In this document: positions 20,477-29,220 of the stretch, piece after piece
Layout: each line of letters opens with the position of its first letter
How positions within the stretch are numbered: the stretch's first letter is position 1
Source of the DNA: M50B103 sp041667565
GTDB taxonomy: Bacteria; Fidelibacterota; Fidelibacteria; Fidelibacterales; Fidelibacteraceae
Length of the DNA: 64,000 nucleotides
Reading direction: 5' to 3'
Assembly: GCA_964572745.1 (NCBI GenBank)
Contig: CAZNFT010000003.1
Coordinates: 1-64,000 of the forward strand
Program-made: the position numbers and the translations under genes
The notes under the pieces: model-generated
What the model was told of the DNA's origin: nothing
Database searches by the model: none
Seen by the model: only the letters and a program-made list of their open reading frames with translations

Positions 20477-21699
20477 GGTTAAAAGATTTTTTTAAATTGC
20501 GATTAAATCAAATCGACCTAGCATCTTTTTTATTGGTGTTATTGTTGGCAGCAGCGGGTTTGGTTGCAATTTATTCGGCAACTTCCTTTGTGGGGACTGA
20601 ATCCAACATGCAATATTTTTGGAAACAAGTCTTAGGTATTTTTGGTGGCATATGCATGTTTGCCATGTTGTTTTCGGTGAGAAAAAGTTTTCTTTTGAGT
20701 TATGCTGAGATCATATATCTGATAGGTATTGTGTTAACTGTTATTCCTTTTGTTTTATCTATGGTAAATTTCGGGACAAGCCGCTGGATCAATTTGGGAG
20801 CCTTCCAAATACAACCATCTGAATATATGAAATTTATTTTGATCATCATGTTAGCAAAGATCTTCAGTGAATCCCGGCGTTCACCATTTCAACTAAGTTA
20901 TGCTCTATATCCTCTTGCTATTTTAGTTCTTCCTGCGATCTTGGTTTTTTTGCAACCGGATCTTGGGACTACTCTTATTTACATTACCATATTTGTAGCA
21001 ATGTTGTTTACAAGTGGATATAAACTTTATTATATATTTTTAATGGCGGCACCTTTTATTACTATTTTAGCTGCCTTTAATAGCTGGGTTTTTCTTGTTT
21101 GGGGTATAGTGCTGGCTGTTATTATTTTTTTAAATCACGAAAGTGCAATATTCTCGGTAGGCATGGTTCTCTTTAATATTTTACTCGGTGTTTTAACGCC
21201 ATTTTTCTGGAATGCGATTAAACCCTATCAGCAACAAAGAATACTGACCATGATAAACCCTCACCTAGATCCAATGGGGGCAGGATATCAGGTAATTCAA
21301 TCGCAGATCGCCATTGGTTCGGGAGGCTTACATGGGAAAGGATTTCTACAGGGAACACAAGCACATTTAAATTTCTTGCCAGAACAGCATACAGATTTTA
21401 TTTTTTCAGTGATATCTGAGGAGTTTGGCTTTATTGGTATTTCGCTTATTCTTTTTATTTACTGCTTTTTAGTTTTACGCTGGTATAGGATGGCTATTAC
21501 GGCTAAAAGCACATTCTCGGCCATGTTGATTATTGGCGGAACGACAGCTATTTTAGCGCATATTTTTATTAATGTAGGCATGACCGTGGGTCTTTTACCT
21601 GTCACAGGAAAACCCTTGCCTTTTATCTCATATGGCGGATCCTTTTTGATGACTTCCTTTGGTTTGGTGGGACTTGTATTAAACGGTAATGCCGAATAG
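20473..21699 (+). CDS. rodA: Peptidoglycan glycosyltransferase RodA
   Basis: SEDS-family polymerase that extends glycan strands with PBP2. It is 408 residues with about ten membrane segments. Hallmarks are FGTSRWINLGAFQIQPSEY, a FLQPDLGTTLIY motif, FLPEQHTDFIFSVISEEFGF and the C-terminal GKPLPFISYGGSFLMTSFG. The last codons run into the tandem repeat at the gap: the TAG stop overlaps the first base pairs of the 24-bp unit. The protein seems complete (ends LVLNGNAE), though the repeat may have replaced a few original terminal residues. Confidence 0.95.
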   Translation: MRLKDFFKLRLNQIDLASFLLVLLLAAAGLVAIYSATSFVGTESNMQYFWKQVLGIFGGICMFAMLFSVRKSFLLSYAEIIYLIGIVLTVIPFVLSMVNFGTSRWINLGAFQIQPSEYMKFILIIMLAKIFSESRRSPFQLSYALYPLAILVLPAILVFLQPDLGTTLIYITIFVAMLFTSGYKLYYIFLMAAPFITILAAFNSWVFLVWGIVLAVIIFLNHESAIFSVGMVLFNILLGVLTPFFWNAIKPYQQQRILTMINPHLDPMGAGYQVIQSQIAIGSGGLHGKGFLQGTQAHLNFLPEQHTDFIFSVISEEFGFIGISLILFIYCFLVLRWYRMAITAKSTFSAMLIIGGTTAILAHIFINVGMTVGLLPVTGKPLPFISYGGSFLMTSFGLVGLVLNGNAE

Positions 21700-21873
21700 T
21701 TTGAGCCAAACTCACAAATAAAGTTTGAGCCAAACNNNNNNNNNNNNNNNNNNNNNNNNNNNNNNNNNNNNNNNNNNNNNNNNNNNNNNNNNNNNNNNNN
21801 NNNNNNNNNNNNNNNNNNNNNNNNNNNNNNNNNNNAGTTTGAGCCAAACTCACAAATAAAGTTTGAGCCAAAC
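21698..21873. repeat. 24-bp tandem repeat array interrupted by an assembly gap
   Basis: The unit is AGTTTGAGCCAAAC followed by TCACAAATAA. One full copy and one 14-base partial copy stand on the left of the gap (21698-21735), and exactly the same arrangement stands on the right (21836-21873). The core GTTTG-AGC-CAAAC can form a small hairpin. The array starts on the rodA stop codon and ends 75 bases before smpB. The true copy number is unknown because the assembler stopped here, which is what a longer array would cause. Confidence 0.85.
21736..21835. other. Assembly gap (100 N)
   Basis: Exactly 100 unknown bases, the conventional placeholder for a scaffold join of unknown length. It is flanked on both sides by identical 38-base repeat sequence, so the gap is probably repeat-caused, and the distance between rodA and smpB is not reliable. 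Confidence 0.97.
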
Positions 21874-21948
21874 CCGAAACCCGAAACACTGCTTACTGAT
21901 TTCTAACTCTACGCTTTATATTTTATGCTTTCTTAGTTATATTATACG

Positions 21949-22395
21949 ATGGAAAAATTGATCTTAAAAAATCGTAAAGCATATCACGATTATGTAATTA
22001 TAGAAAAAGTAGAAGCCGGACTTGTTCTTCTTGGAACAGAGGTAAAGGCTATTCGTGAGGGAAAAATTAATATTAAAGAGGCTTTTTGCAGTTTTGAGGA
22101 TGGGGAGCTCTATATGTTGCAAGCGCATATTTCACCATATTCTCATACCGGCTACGAACATCATGATCCGACCAGGCCTAAAAAATTACTTTTACATGCG
22201 AAGGAGCTTGTTAGGTTACGCAAGAAACGCGACGAACAACATCTAACACTGATCCCACTTTCCTTATATTGGGTGGGAAATCATATTAAAGTTGAAATTG
22301 GTCTTGCAAAAGGTAAGAAAAATTACGATAAAAGACAGGATTTGGCAAAACGCGATGAAAAGCGCAATATGGAACGCCAGATGAAAAATAGATAA
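21949..22395 (+). CDS. smpB: SsrA-binding protein SmpB
   Basis: Binds tmRNA and brings it to stalled ribosomes for trans-translation. It is 148 residues with the family order: N-terminal NRKAYHDYVIIEKVEAGLVL, the signature GTEVKAIREGKINIKEAFC, then IPLSLYWVGNHIKVEIGLAK and the basic tail GKKNYDKRQDLAKRDEKR. No tmRNA gene was found in the window. It begins a housekeeping run, 9 bp ahead of tyrS. Confidence 0.97.
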   Translation: MEKLILKNRKAYHDYVIIEKVEAGLVLLGTEVKAIREGKINIKEAFCSFEDGELYMLQAHISPYSHTGYEHHDPTRPKKLLLHAKELVRLRKKRDEQHLTLIPLSLYWVGNHIKVEIGLAKGKKNYDKRQDLAKRDEKRNMERQMKNR

Positions 22396-22404
22396 GGAGT
22401 TGAG

Positions 22405-23616
22405 ATGAGCCGTTTTCCATCCTTAAATGAACAGATGGATTTGATTCGAAAGGGAGTTGAAGAGATAATCCCCGAAGAGGAACTTGTAAAAAAGATCGAA
22501 AAAAGCATTAAAGAGCAAACGCCTCTTAGAGTAAAATTGGGTGCCGACCCCTCCCGCCCAGATCTTCATGTTGGGCATGCTGTTGTTCTTGGTAAAATGC
22601 GTCAATTTCAGGATCTTGGGCACCAAGCAGTTCTCATTGTCGGTGATTTTACAGCTATGATCGGTGATCCCAGTGGAAAAAATAAAACTCGCCCTTCCTT
22701 GACTATCGAAGAAACTCGGGAAAATGCTCGCTCATATTTTGAACAAGCAGGTATAGTTTTGGATCAAAAAACTCTTGAGATCCGAAACAATTCCGAGTGG
22801 TTGTCCAAAATGAATTTCCGCGATGTGATAGAATTATCTGCACATTATACTGTAGCAAGAATGCTTGAGCGCGACGATTTTTCTAATAGATATAATAATG
22901 GAATAGCTATTTCTGTTCATGAATTTATGTATCCCTTAGCCCAGGCCTATGATTCTGTTGCTATTAGATCTGATATTGAATTAGGTGGTACTGACCAAAA
23001 ATTCAATCTTCTTGTTGGCAGGGATATTCAAAAAGAATATGGTCAGGAACCTCAATGTATTTTGACTATGCCAATTCTTGAGGGTCTTGATGGTAAGGAA
23101 AAAATGTCCAAGTCCTTGGATAACTACATCGGTCTAACCGATACAGCTGAAGATATGTACGGCAAAACAGTTTCCATTGGCGATGACATGATCATTCGAT
23201 ATATGACATTGGTGAGTGATATTCCTTCTGCAGAGATCGAAAAATATAAAAAAGCTATGGAAAAGGGCGAGAATCCACGCGATATTAAGCACGAATTAGC
23301 TTGGCGCATTGTTGAAAAATACCATGATGCGCAGGCAGCTGATTGTGCTAAAGAACATTTTCAAAAAGTATTCGTTAATAAAGCTATTCCTGATGATATT
23401 CCTGAATTCACCATAGCAGATGGAGAAGTGTTTATTACAAAGCTTATGCAAGAAAGCGGCTTATGTAATTCCGGTGGAGAAGCTAAACGTCTGGTCACTC
23501 AAGGGGGTGTATATTTGAATGGCGAGCGTGTGGTCACTCATACAAGTCCATTGGATATTAAAGATGGTGATATCCTCAAAGTAGGTAAAAGAAAATTTCT
23601 TAAACTCAAGAAGTAG
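22405..23616 (+). CDS. tyrS: Tyrosyl-tRNA synthetase
   Basis: Class I synthetase that charges tRNA-Tyr. It is 403 residues. The HIGH-type motif is HVGH in PDLHVGHAVVLGKMRQF, KMSKS is exact in DGKEKMSKSLDNY, and a C-terminal S4 RNA-binding domain (about 340-400, GGEAKRLVTQGGVYLNGERV) is present. This is the TyrZ-like branch, judged by length and the GDFTAMIGDPSGKNKTRP stretch. RBS AGGAG lies six bases upstream. Confidence 0.96.
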   Translation: MSRFPSLNEQMDLIRKGVEEIIPEEELVKKIEKSIKEQTPLRVKLGADPSRPDLHVGHAVVLGKMRQFQDLGHQAVLIVGDFTAMIGDPSGKNKTRPSLTIEETRENARSYFEQAGIVLDQKTLEIRNNSEWLSKMNFRDVIELSAHYTVARMLERDDFSNRYNNGIAISVHEFMYPLAQAYDSVAIRSDIELGGTDQKFNLLVGRDIQKEYGQEPQCILTMPILEGLDGKEKMSKSLDNYIGLTDTAEDMYGKTVSIGDDMIIRYMTLVSDIPSAEIEKYKKAMEKGENPRDIKHELAWRIVEKYHDAQAADCAKEHFQKVFVNKAIPDDIPEFTIADGEVFITKLMQESGLCNSGGEAKRLVTQGGVYLNGERVVTHTSPLDIKDGDILKVGKRKFLKLKK

Positions 23617-23649
23617 TTTAAGTCCGCATATAAAATCTAAAGGCCGATC

Positions 23650-25047
23650 ATGAAGTGGTCACCACTTGCTGAAAAAGTTCATCAAATGTTGGTCCGTAAA
23701 GCCTTGTTACAGCAGAATGATAAGTTATTAATAACGCTTTCTGGTGGACGGGATTCAGTGGCTTTATTAGCAATTATAATGGAGCTTAAAGATTATTGGA
23801 ACTGGGATCTTGTTGTTGGCCATATTAACCACGATCTAAGGCCCGGTGAAGATGAAAAAGAAGCTGTTTTTTGTCGAGAGATGGCCAAGAATTATGGTTT
23901 AACTTATGTAGAGGAAACCCTTGATCTTTTGTCACCTTCTTTTAGGAAAAAATATAAAAATAAAAGTTCTCAAAATCCCAGTCTCGAATCACTTGCCCGC
24001 GAAGCCCGCTATGAGATTTTTCATCTCTGGTCTCAGGAATTTAAATGCAATGCTATTTGTAGCGGTCACCACATGGATGATCAGGCAGAAACGGTTTTAT
24101 ACCGAATGTTAACCGGTTCCGGCTTAAAAGGATTGTTAGGTATTCCAAGCTCCAGAGAGCTTTTTGTAAGACCTCTTTTAGAAATATCCCGAGATGAGAT
24201 ATCGGATTATATTAAACAAAAAGATTTATTGTATTATGATGATCCCACTAATAAAGAACACCGCTTTGTAAGGAATAAAATTCGCCACGCTGTATTACCC
24301 TCTTTAAGAGCAATGGGTTTTGAAAACCCCGAGAAGGCTTTATCTGCAACGGCAACTTCACTGGAAGAAGCTTCAATTGCCTTAGAGCAGATAGCTGACG
24401 AAGCTTATGAAGAAATTATCTCAACTTCAGCTAAAGGGCTTAAGCTTTACAGAAAAGGATTTGTAAAATTACCGCGTTATATTCAAAAAAAAATATTACA
24501 AAAAATATTTAAAGAGCAACTTTTGCTCAGACAGCATCTTTCAGAAAAACAACTTGATCAATTATCTACATTTATCATAAGTGCTGAACAAGGAGCTTCG
24601 ACTGACTTATTTGGAGTATCCCTACTTAAAGACAGGGAGCATATTGTTTTTCCTTTTGAAAAAGCTAAAAAAGTTCAGACATCATTTATTTGTAAACCGG
24701 GGAAGATCAATATTCTTGAAAAAGAACTATTTATAGAAATAAAGATCGCAAAACAGGATTTGGTAATAAATGACCAATTTATAGCATATTTTTCAATAGA
24801 TCTCTTGGGAGAAAGCCTGAAATTTCGTACATGGGAGAATGGAGATCAAATGACCGTTTTTGGCGCAGGAAAGAATAAAAAAGTATCCAATATTCTTAAG
24901 GATGAAAAAGTCGGTGCTTTGGAAAAACAAACATATCCCGTATTGGTCAAGGATCAAAGCATTCTATGGATACCCGGTGTAAAACGTTCAAATAGATATT
25001 TAGTAGATGAAGACAGTTTTGAAATGCTGGTGTTTACATATAAATAA
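23650..25047 (+). CDS. tilS: tRNA(Ile)-lysidine synthase
   Basis: Converts C34 of the tRNA-Ile with a CAU anticodon to lysidine, so that it reads AUA. At 465 residues it is full length with the C-terminal extra domain. The N-type ATP pyrophosphatase loop is SGGRDSVALLAII (about 30-42). The family stretches HINHDLRPGE, GHHMDDQAETVLYRMLTGSG and DDPTNKEHRFVRNKIRHAVLP are all present. It lies between tyrS and hpt, the common tilS-hpt-ftsH order. Confidence 0.95.
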   Translation: MKWSPLAEKVHQMLVRKALLQQNDKLLITLSGGRDSVALLAIIMELKDYWNWDLVVGHINHDLRPGEDEKEAVFCREMAKNYGLTYVEETLDLLSPSFRKKYKNKSSQNPSLESLAREARYEIFHLWSQEFKCNAICSGHHMDDQAETVLYRMLTGSGLKGLLGIPSSRELFVRPLLEISRDEISDYIKQKDLLYYDDPTNKEHRFVRNKIRHAVLPSLRAMGFENPEKALSATATSLEEASIALEQIADEAYEEIISTSAKGLKLYRKGFVKLPRYIQKKILQKIFKEQLLLRQHLSEKQLDQLSTFIISAEQGASTDLFGVSLLKDREHIVFPFEKAKKVQTSFICKPGKINILEKELFIEIKIAKQDLVINDQFIAYFSIDLLGESLKFRTWENGDQMTVFGAGKNKKVSNILKDEKVGALEKQTYPVLVKDQSILWIPGVKRSNRYLVDEDSFEMLVFTYK

Positions 25048-25061
25048 ATCGGAGTACAATA

Positions 25062-25628
25062 ATGATAAAAAAAACGTTAACCCTTGATTATGGTGGCGAT
25101 TTTGACGGAAAGGTTCTTGATCTCTTGTTGTCAGAAGAAGATATACAGCAAAGAGTAAAAGATATTGGCAGAAAAATATCTGCCGATTATAAAGATAAAA
25201 AAAAGCCGCCCATTGCCATAGGGGTACTGAATGGTAGTTTTTATTTTATGGCCGATTTATTACGAGCTCTTGATATTGAAGCGGAAATGGATTTTATTAA
25301 GATCTCTTCCTATCGTAAAACTGAGTCACTCGGTACTATACGTCTTATAAAAGATATATCGGCCGACATTACTGGGCGAGATATTATTTTAATCGAAGAT
25401 ATTGTTGATACAGGTTTATCGATAAATTTTCTTCGAAAACATTTTCAAAATAGTTCTCCCGCTTCAGTGAAAGTTGCTACTTTGTTATTTAAAAAAGAAA
25501 TAACAAAGGTAGAAGTTGAGCCTGAATATGTTGGTTTTATGATTCCTGATAAGTTTGTAGTAGGATATGGATTGGATATTGAGCAAAGATATCGCAGATT
25601 ACGCGACATTTTTGCTATGGAATCATGA
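25062..25628 (+). CDS. hpt: Hypoxanthine phosphoribosyltransferase
   Basis: Purine salvage enzyme that joins hypoxanthine or guanine to PRPP. It is 188 residues, of type I PRTase fold. The PRPP-binding motif is IILIEDIVDTGLSINFL (about 107-123). The flexible-loop region SSYRKTESLG and the C-terminal DKFVVGYGLDIEQRYRRL are typical of bacterial Hpt. The position between tilS and ftsH repeats a widely conserved gene order. Confidence 0.95.
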   Translation: MIKKTLTLDYGGDFDGKVLDLLLSEEDIQQRVKDIGRKISADYKDKKKPPIAIGVLNGSFYFMADLLRALDIEAEMDFIKISSYRKTESLGTIRLIKDISADITGRDIILIEDIVDTGLSINFLRKHFQNSSPASVKVATLLFKKEITKVEVEPEYVGFMIPDKFVVGYGLDIEQRYRRLRDIFAMES

Positions 25629-25696
25629 AAAAGCAATAAAAGTGGAACATAATCCTATAAAGGCATTGTATATTAGTAGGATGTAAAGGAGAATAA

Positions 25697-27652
25697 ATGA
25701 CTACACGTTTTTATAGCAGTCCCAATCAGAAACCGGACAATAAAAAAGAATCTAAAACACCCCCTCCCGGTGGCCCGGATTCAAAGGGTCCTTCAAAGGT
25801 TCCCAAAACACCTCTTGTGTGGATAGGTTTGATTATTGTCATTCTTGTCCTTGCTCAAATTTTCGGGACATCAACCACGCCGGGTGAAATGAGTTTAACA
25901 TATACTCAGTTTAATAACTATCTTGAAGATGGCAAACTGGCTAATGGAAAATTTGAAGGCAATGTTTTATCTGGAGAATTTAAAGATCCGATCGTCGATC
26001 GCGTTAATGGAAAAGAGAATCTTTTCAAGCGTTATCGTGTCACTATTTTACATATTGATACTGAATTGCTAAATCAATGGGATGATGCAGGTTTGAGCTA
26101 CGAGTTTGTTGAACCGACCATTGGTTTTACTGATATTCTCTTAAATATTTTGCCCTGGATCATTATCATTGCAGTGTGGATTGTTCTGATGCGAAAAATG
26201 TCCGGCAATCGTGGTGGTCAAGGTGGCGGTGGTATTTTTTCTTTTGGAAACCAAAATCCCGCAAAAAAATTCAATCCTGAAAATTCCAAAATTACATTTA
26301 AAGATGTTGCAGGTTGTAATGAAGCAAAACAGGAACTTGAAGAGATCATTGATTTTTTAAAGAGCCCGGAACGCTTTCAGAGACTCGGCGGTCGTATTCC
26401 GCGTGGAGCTTTATTGTTAGGCCCTCCGGGAACCGGTAAAACTTTATTGGCAAAAGCTGTTGCGGGTGAAGCTCAGGTCCCGTTTTTCAGTATTTCCGGT
26501 GCGGATTTTGTGGAAATGTTTGTTGGTGTTGGTGCATCGCGCGTGCGAGGTCTTTTTGAACAAGCTTTAAAATCATCACCTTCTATCATATTTATTGATG
26601 AGATAGATGCAGTCGGTCGTCAGCGTGGTGCCGGTTTAGGCGGTGGACATGACGAGCGCGAACAGACTTTAAACCAGTTGTTGGTACAGATGGATGGATT
26701 TAATTCTGATGCCTCTGTGATCGTTCTTGCTGCAACCAATCGGCCTGATATTCTAGATTCTGCACTCCTGCGACCCGGTCGTTTTGATAGACAGATCATT
26801 GTGGATATTCCTGATTCTGAAGGACGAGAAAAAATTCTTAAGGTTCATGCTAAGAATATTAAACTTTCATCTAAAGTAGATTTAAAAATTTTAGCAAAAG
26901 GCACCCCGGGTATGGTAGGCGCCGATCTGGCGAACCTGATCAATGAGGCAGCCTTGTTAGCCGCTCGCAAGAATCGTCGTTCAGTAACTGCCGATGATCT
27001 TGAAGAAGCTAAAGATAAGGTCATGATGGGAACAGAAAGAAGGTCAATGATCTTAAGTGATAAAGATCGTAAAATCACAGCAGTCCACGAAGGTGGGCAT
27101 GCTTTAGTCGGCTTGCTTTTGCCCGATGCTGACCCTGTTCATAAAGTGAGTATTATCCCTCGTGGACGAGCTCTGGGTGTTACTCATATGCTTCCCGAGG
27201 CAGATAAATATAATTACTCTAAAAGATATATTAATGCTCAGTTAAAGGTTATGATGGGTGGCCGTGTAGCGGAAGAGCTGATAATGGGAGATATAACGAC
27301 CGGCGCCAGCAATGATATAGAGCGTGCTACAGATATGGCTCGTCGTATGGTCTGCGAATGGGGTATGAGCAGTCTGCTTGGTGTTACTGCCTTTGGATCA
27401 AAATCTAACGAGGTTTTTATTGGTCGCGATTTTGGCACAACCAAAAATTATTCCGAATCAACGGCACAGAAAATTGATGAGGAAGTATTAAATATCGTTT
27501 CTAAGGCTTATAATTCTGCAAAAGAATTACTCAGGGATAATTTAAAGACCTTGCAAGCCATAGCAGATGCTTTGCTTGAAGTGGAATCTTTAGATCGAGC
27601 AGAATTAGAAAAAGTAGTTGCTGATACCGGTATAGAAATACCAAAAAAATAG
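25697..27652 (+). CDS. ftsH: ATP-dependent zinc metalloprotease FtsH
   Basis: Membrane-anchored AAA+ protease for quality control of membrane and regulatory proteins. A proline-rich cytosolic N-terminus is followed by membrane helix 1 (about 36-57), a short periplasmic part, and helix 2 (about 145-168). The Walker A is GPPGTGKT with Lys248, the second region of homology is ATNRPDILDSALLRPGRFDR, and the zinc site is HEGGH beginning at His464. Most FtsH proteins have HEAGH; the HExxH core is intact. At 651 residues it is normal. RBS AAAGGAG lies upstream. Confidence 0.97.
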   Translation: MTTRFYSSPNQKPDNKKESKTPPPGGPDSKGPSKVPKTPLVWIGLIIVILVLAQIFGTSTTPGEMSLTYTQFNNYLEDGKLANGKFEGNVLSGEFKDPIVDRVNGKENLFKRYRVTILHIDTELLNQWDDAGLSYEFVEPTIGFTDILLNILPWIIIIAVWIVLMRKMSGNRGGQGGGGIFSFGNQNPAKKFNPENSKITFKDVAGCNEAKQELEEIIDFLKSPERFQRLGGRIPRGALLLGPPGTGKTLLAKAVAGEAQVPFFSISGADFVEMFVGVGASRVRGLFEQALKSSPSIIFIDEIDAVGRQRGAGLGGGHDEREQTLNQLLVQMDGFNSDASVIVLAATNRPDILDSALLRPGRFDRQIIVDIPDSEGREKILKVHAKNIKLSSKVDLKILAKGTPGMVGADLANLINEAALLAARKNRRSVTADDLEEAKDKVMMGTERRSMILSDKDRKITAVHEGGHALVGLLLPDADPVHKVSIIPRGRALGVTHMLPEADKYNYSKRYINAQLKVMMGGRVAEELIMGDITTGASNDIERATDMARRMVCEWGMSSLLGVTAFGSKSNEVFIGRDFGTTKNYSESTAQKIDEEVLNIVSKAYNSAKELLRDNLKTLQAIADALLEVESLDRAELEKVVADTGIEIPKK

Positions 27653-27676
27653 TTATTTTAAACAAGGGAATGAAGT

Positions 27677-28462
27677 ATGTTTCCTAAGATCATGGGAATC
27701 TTGAATCTTACCCCCGATTCCTTCAGTGATGGAGGGATGTTTTTTTCAAAGTCGGAAGCATTGTTTCATGCTGAAGCAATGGTCAAGGATGGCGCAGATA
27801 TCATTGATATTGGTGGTGAATCTACGCGACCTGGTTCGAGTCTTGTTCCTTTACAAGAAGAGCTTGATAGGGTTATGCCGGTTCTTGAGGAAGTCGTAAA
27901 CTGGGATGTTGAGGTATCTGTTGATACCAATAAAGCAGAAGTTGCCAGATTGTCACTTGAATTGGGCGTGGATATTATCAATGATATATCAGCTTTGACT
28001 TTTGATGAGAGTCTTGTGGATCATGTAGTAAAACATGAAGCTAAGCTTGTGTTGATGCACATGCGAGGTATTCCCCGGACCATGCAAAAGGATCTGAAAA
28101 AAGTTGATATAATTCCTGAAGTTCTGCAGTTTTTGAAATCTAAGTCTGATTTTGCTTTATCCAAAGGTGTAAAGCAAAAGAATATTATCCTGGATCCCGG
28201 TATTGGTTTTGGGAAAGATCTTGAGGATAATATTAATATTATAAAACATATTGCTGTATTAAAAGAACTGGGGTACCCATTGTTGATAGGAGCCTCGAGA
28301 AAATCAATGATCTCAATGATCGCGGAAGCAGATATAGATGATCGTTTGTCGGGTTCCTTGGCAATTGCCTGTGTTTCAGCTCAACGTGGCGTGGATATAC
28401 TTCGGGTTCATGATGTTGCTGAAACTATTCAAGCCTTGAAGGTTATAGAAAAAATATGGTAG
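27677..28462 (+). CDS. folP: Dihydropteroate synthase
   Basis: Folate pathway enzyme that joins p-aminobenzoate to dihydropterin pyrophosphate; the target of sulfonamides. It is 261 residues, a TIM barrel. N-terminal signature MGILNLTPDSFSDGGMFF, second signature IIDIGGESTRPGS, then DTNKAEVAR, ILDPGIGFGKDLEDN and the closing strand with LRVHDVAE. Its 3' end overlaps the diadenylate cyclase gene by seven bp; folP-cdaA adjacency is common in bacteria. Confidence 0.96.
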   Translation: MFPKIMGILNLTPDSFSDGGMFFSKSEALFHAEAMVKDGADIIDIGGESTRPGSSLVPLQEELDRVMPVLEEVVNWDVEVSVDTNKAEVARLSLELGVDIINDISALTFDESLVDHVVKHEAKLVLMHMRGIPRTMQKDLKKVDIIPEVLQFLKSKSDFALSKGVKQKNIILDPGIGFGKDLEDNINIIKHIAVLKELGYPLLIGASRKSMISMIAEADIDDRLSGSLAIACVSAQRGVDILRVHDVAETIQALKVIEKIW

Positions 28463-29220
28463 AACTATTTAACATTGGTCCTATTACTGTCACCCTGATG
28501 GACATACTCGACGTTATTGTCGTGGGCTTTGTGTTTTATGGTGTCTATATTTTGTTCAGAAATACGCGTGCATCACAAATGTTATATGGGATGGTTGCGA
28601 TTGCAATTCTTGGGTTTGTCGCACATTTATTGGATTTTAAAGCGACGGCTTGGTTGTTTGAACGATTAGCGACATTCTGGGTCATTTTATTTATTATTCT
28701 TTTTCAGCCCGAATTACGAAGAGTCTTACTTTATATCGGACAAAACCCACTATTAAGATGGATGGCAAAATCTGAGAACAATAAACTGGAAGAAGTTATT
28801 CACGCAACTTTTGAGATTAGAAAAGCAGGACTTGGTGCTTTAATTGTAATTATCAGGGACAATGGCTTAAAGTCAATTGTGGAACGAGGTGTTACTATCA
28901 ATGCTTCGGTTAATACGGATTTGATCTTATCAATTTTTAATACTTCTTCACCATTACATGATGGTGCTATTATTATTCATGAAGATAGAATACTGGCTGC
29001 AAAATGCATATTGCCCTTAAGTGAGAATATTGAACTTGACCCTACAATAGGCACGCGACATCTTGCGGGTTTAGGTTTATCTGAAGAAAGCGATGCAATG
29101 GTGATCATTGTTTCTGAAGAAAAAGCCAGGATCTCAATTGCTTACCAAGGAAAATTAAAACGGGATTTAAATGAAGATGAATTACGAACATCCTTATATA
29201 CTTATTTGTCGAATCGCTAA
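28456..29220 (+). CDS. cdaA: Membrane diadenylate cyclase of the CdaA/DacA family
   Basis: Would make cyclic di-AMP from two ATP. Three N-terminal membrane segments (about 10-90) precede the DAC domain (about 95-245). The DGA motif is present in SSPLHDGAIIIHEDRILAA. The second catalytic motif reads TRHLAGLG rather than the usual RHRAALG, so the second arginine of RHR is Leu. The SEE motif (IIVSEEKARISIA) is present. It is 254 residues, somewhat short of the typical 270. The start overlaps folP and the 3' end overlaps the next gene (the PorU-like protease) by 50 bp. Confidence 0.9.
   Translation: MVELFNIGPITVTLMDILDVIVVGFVFYGVYILFRNTRASQMLYGMVAIAILGFVAHLLDFKATAWLFERLATFWVILFIILFQPELRRVLLYIGQNPLLRWMAKSENNKLEEVIHATFEIRKAGLGALIVIIRDNGLKSIVERGVTINASVNTDLILSIFNTSSPLHDGAIIIHEDRILAAKCILPLSENIELDPTIGTRHLAGLGLSEESDAMVIIVSEEKARISIAYQGKLKRDLNEDELRTSLYTYLSNR

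Noticed and set aside
21698..21873. Possible CRISPR array at the N gap
   Set aside because: The units are tandem without unique spacers, only 24 bp long, and no cas gene is nearby.
21623..21889. Minus-strand open frame crossing the gap, with a SLAQT-type repeat peptide
   Set aside because: It depends on translating unknown bases and repeat DNA and overlaps the rodA end; no start signal.
21874..21948. tmRNA gene near smpB
   Set aside because: The 75-base spacer is too short and has no tRNA-like ends.
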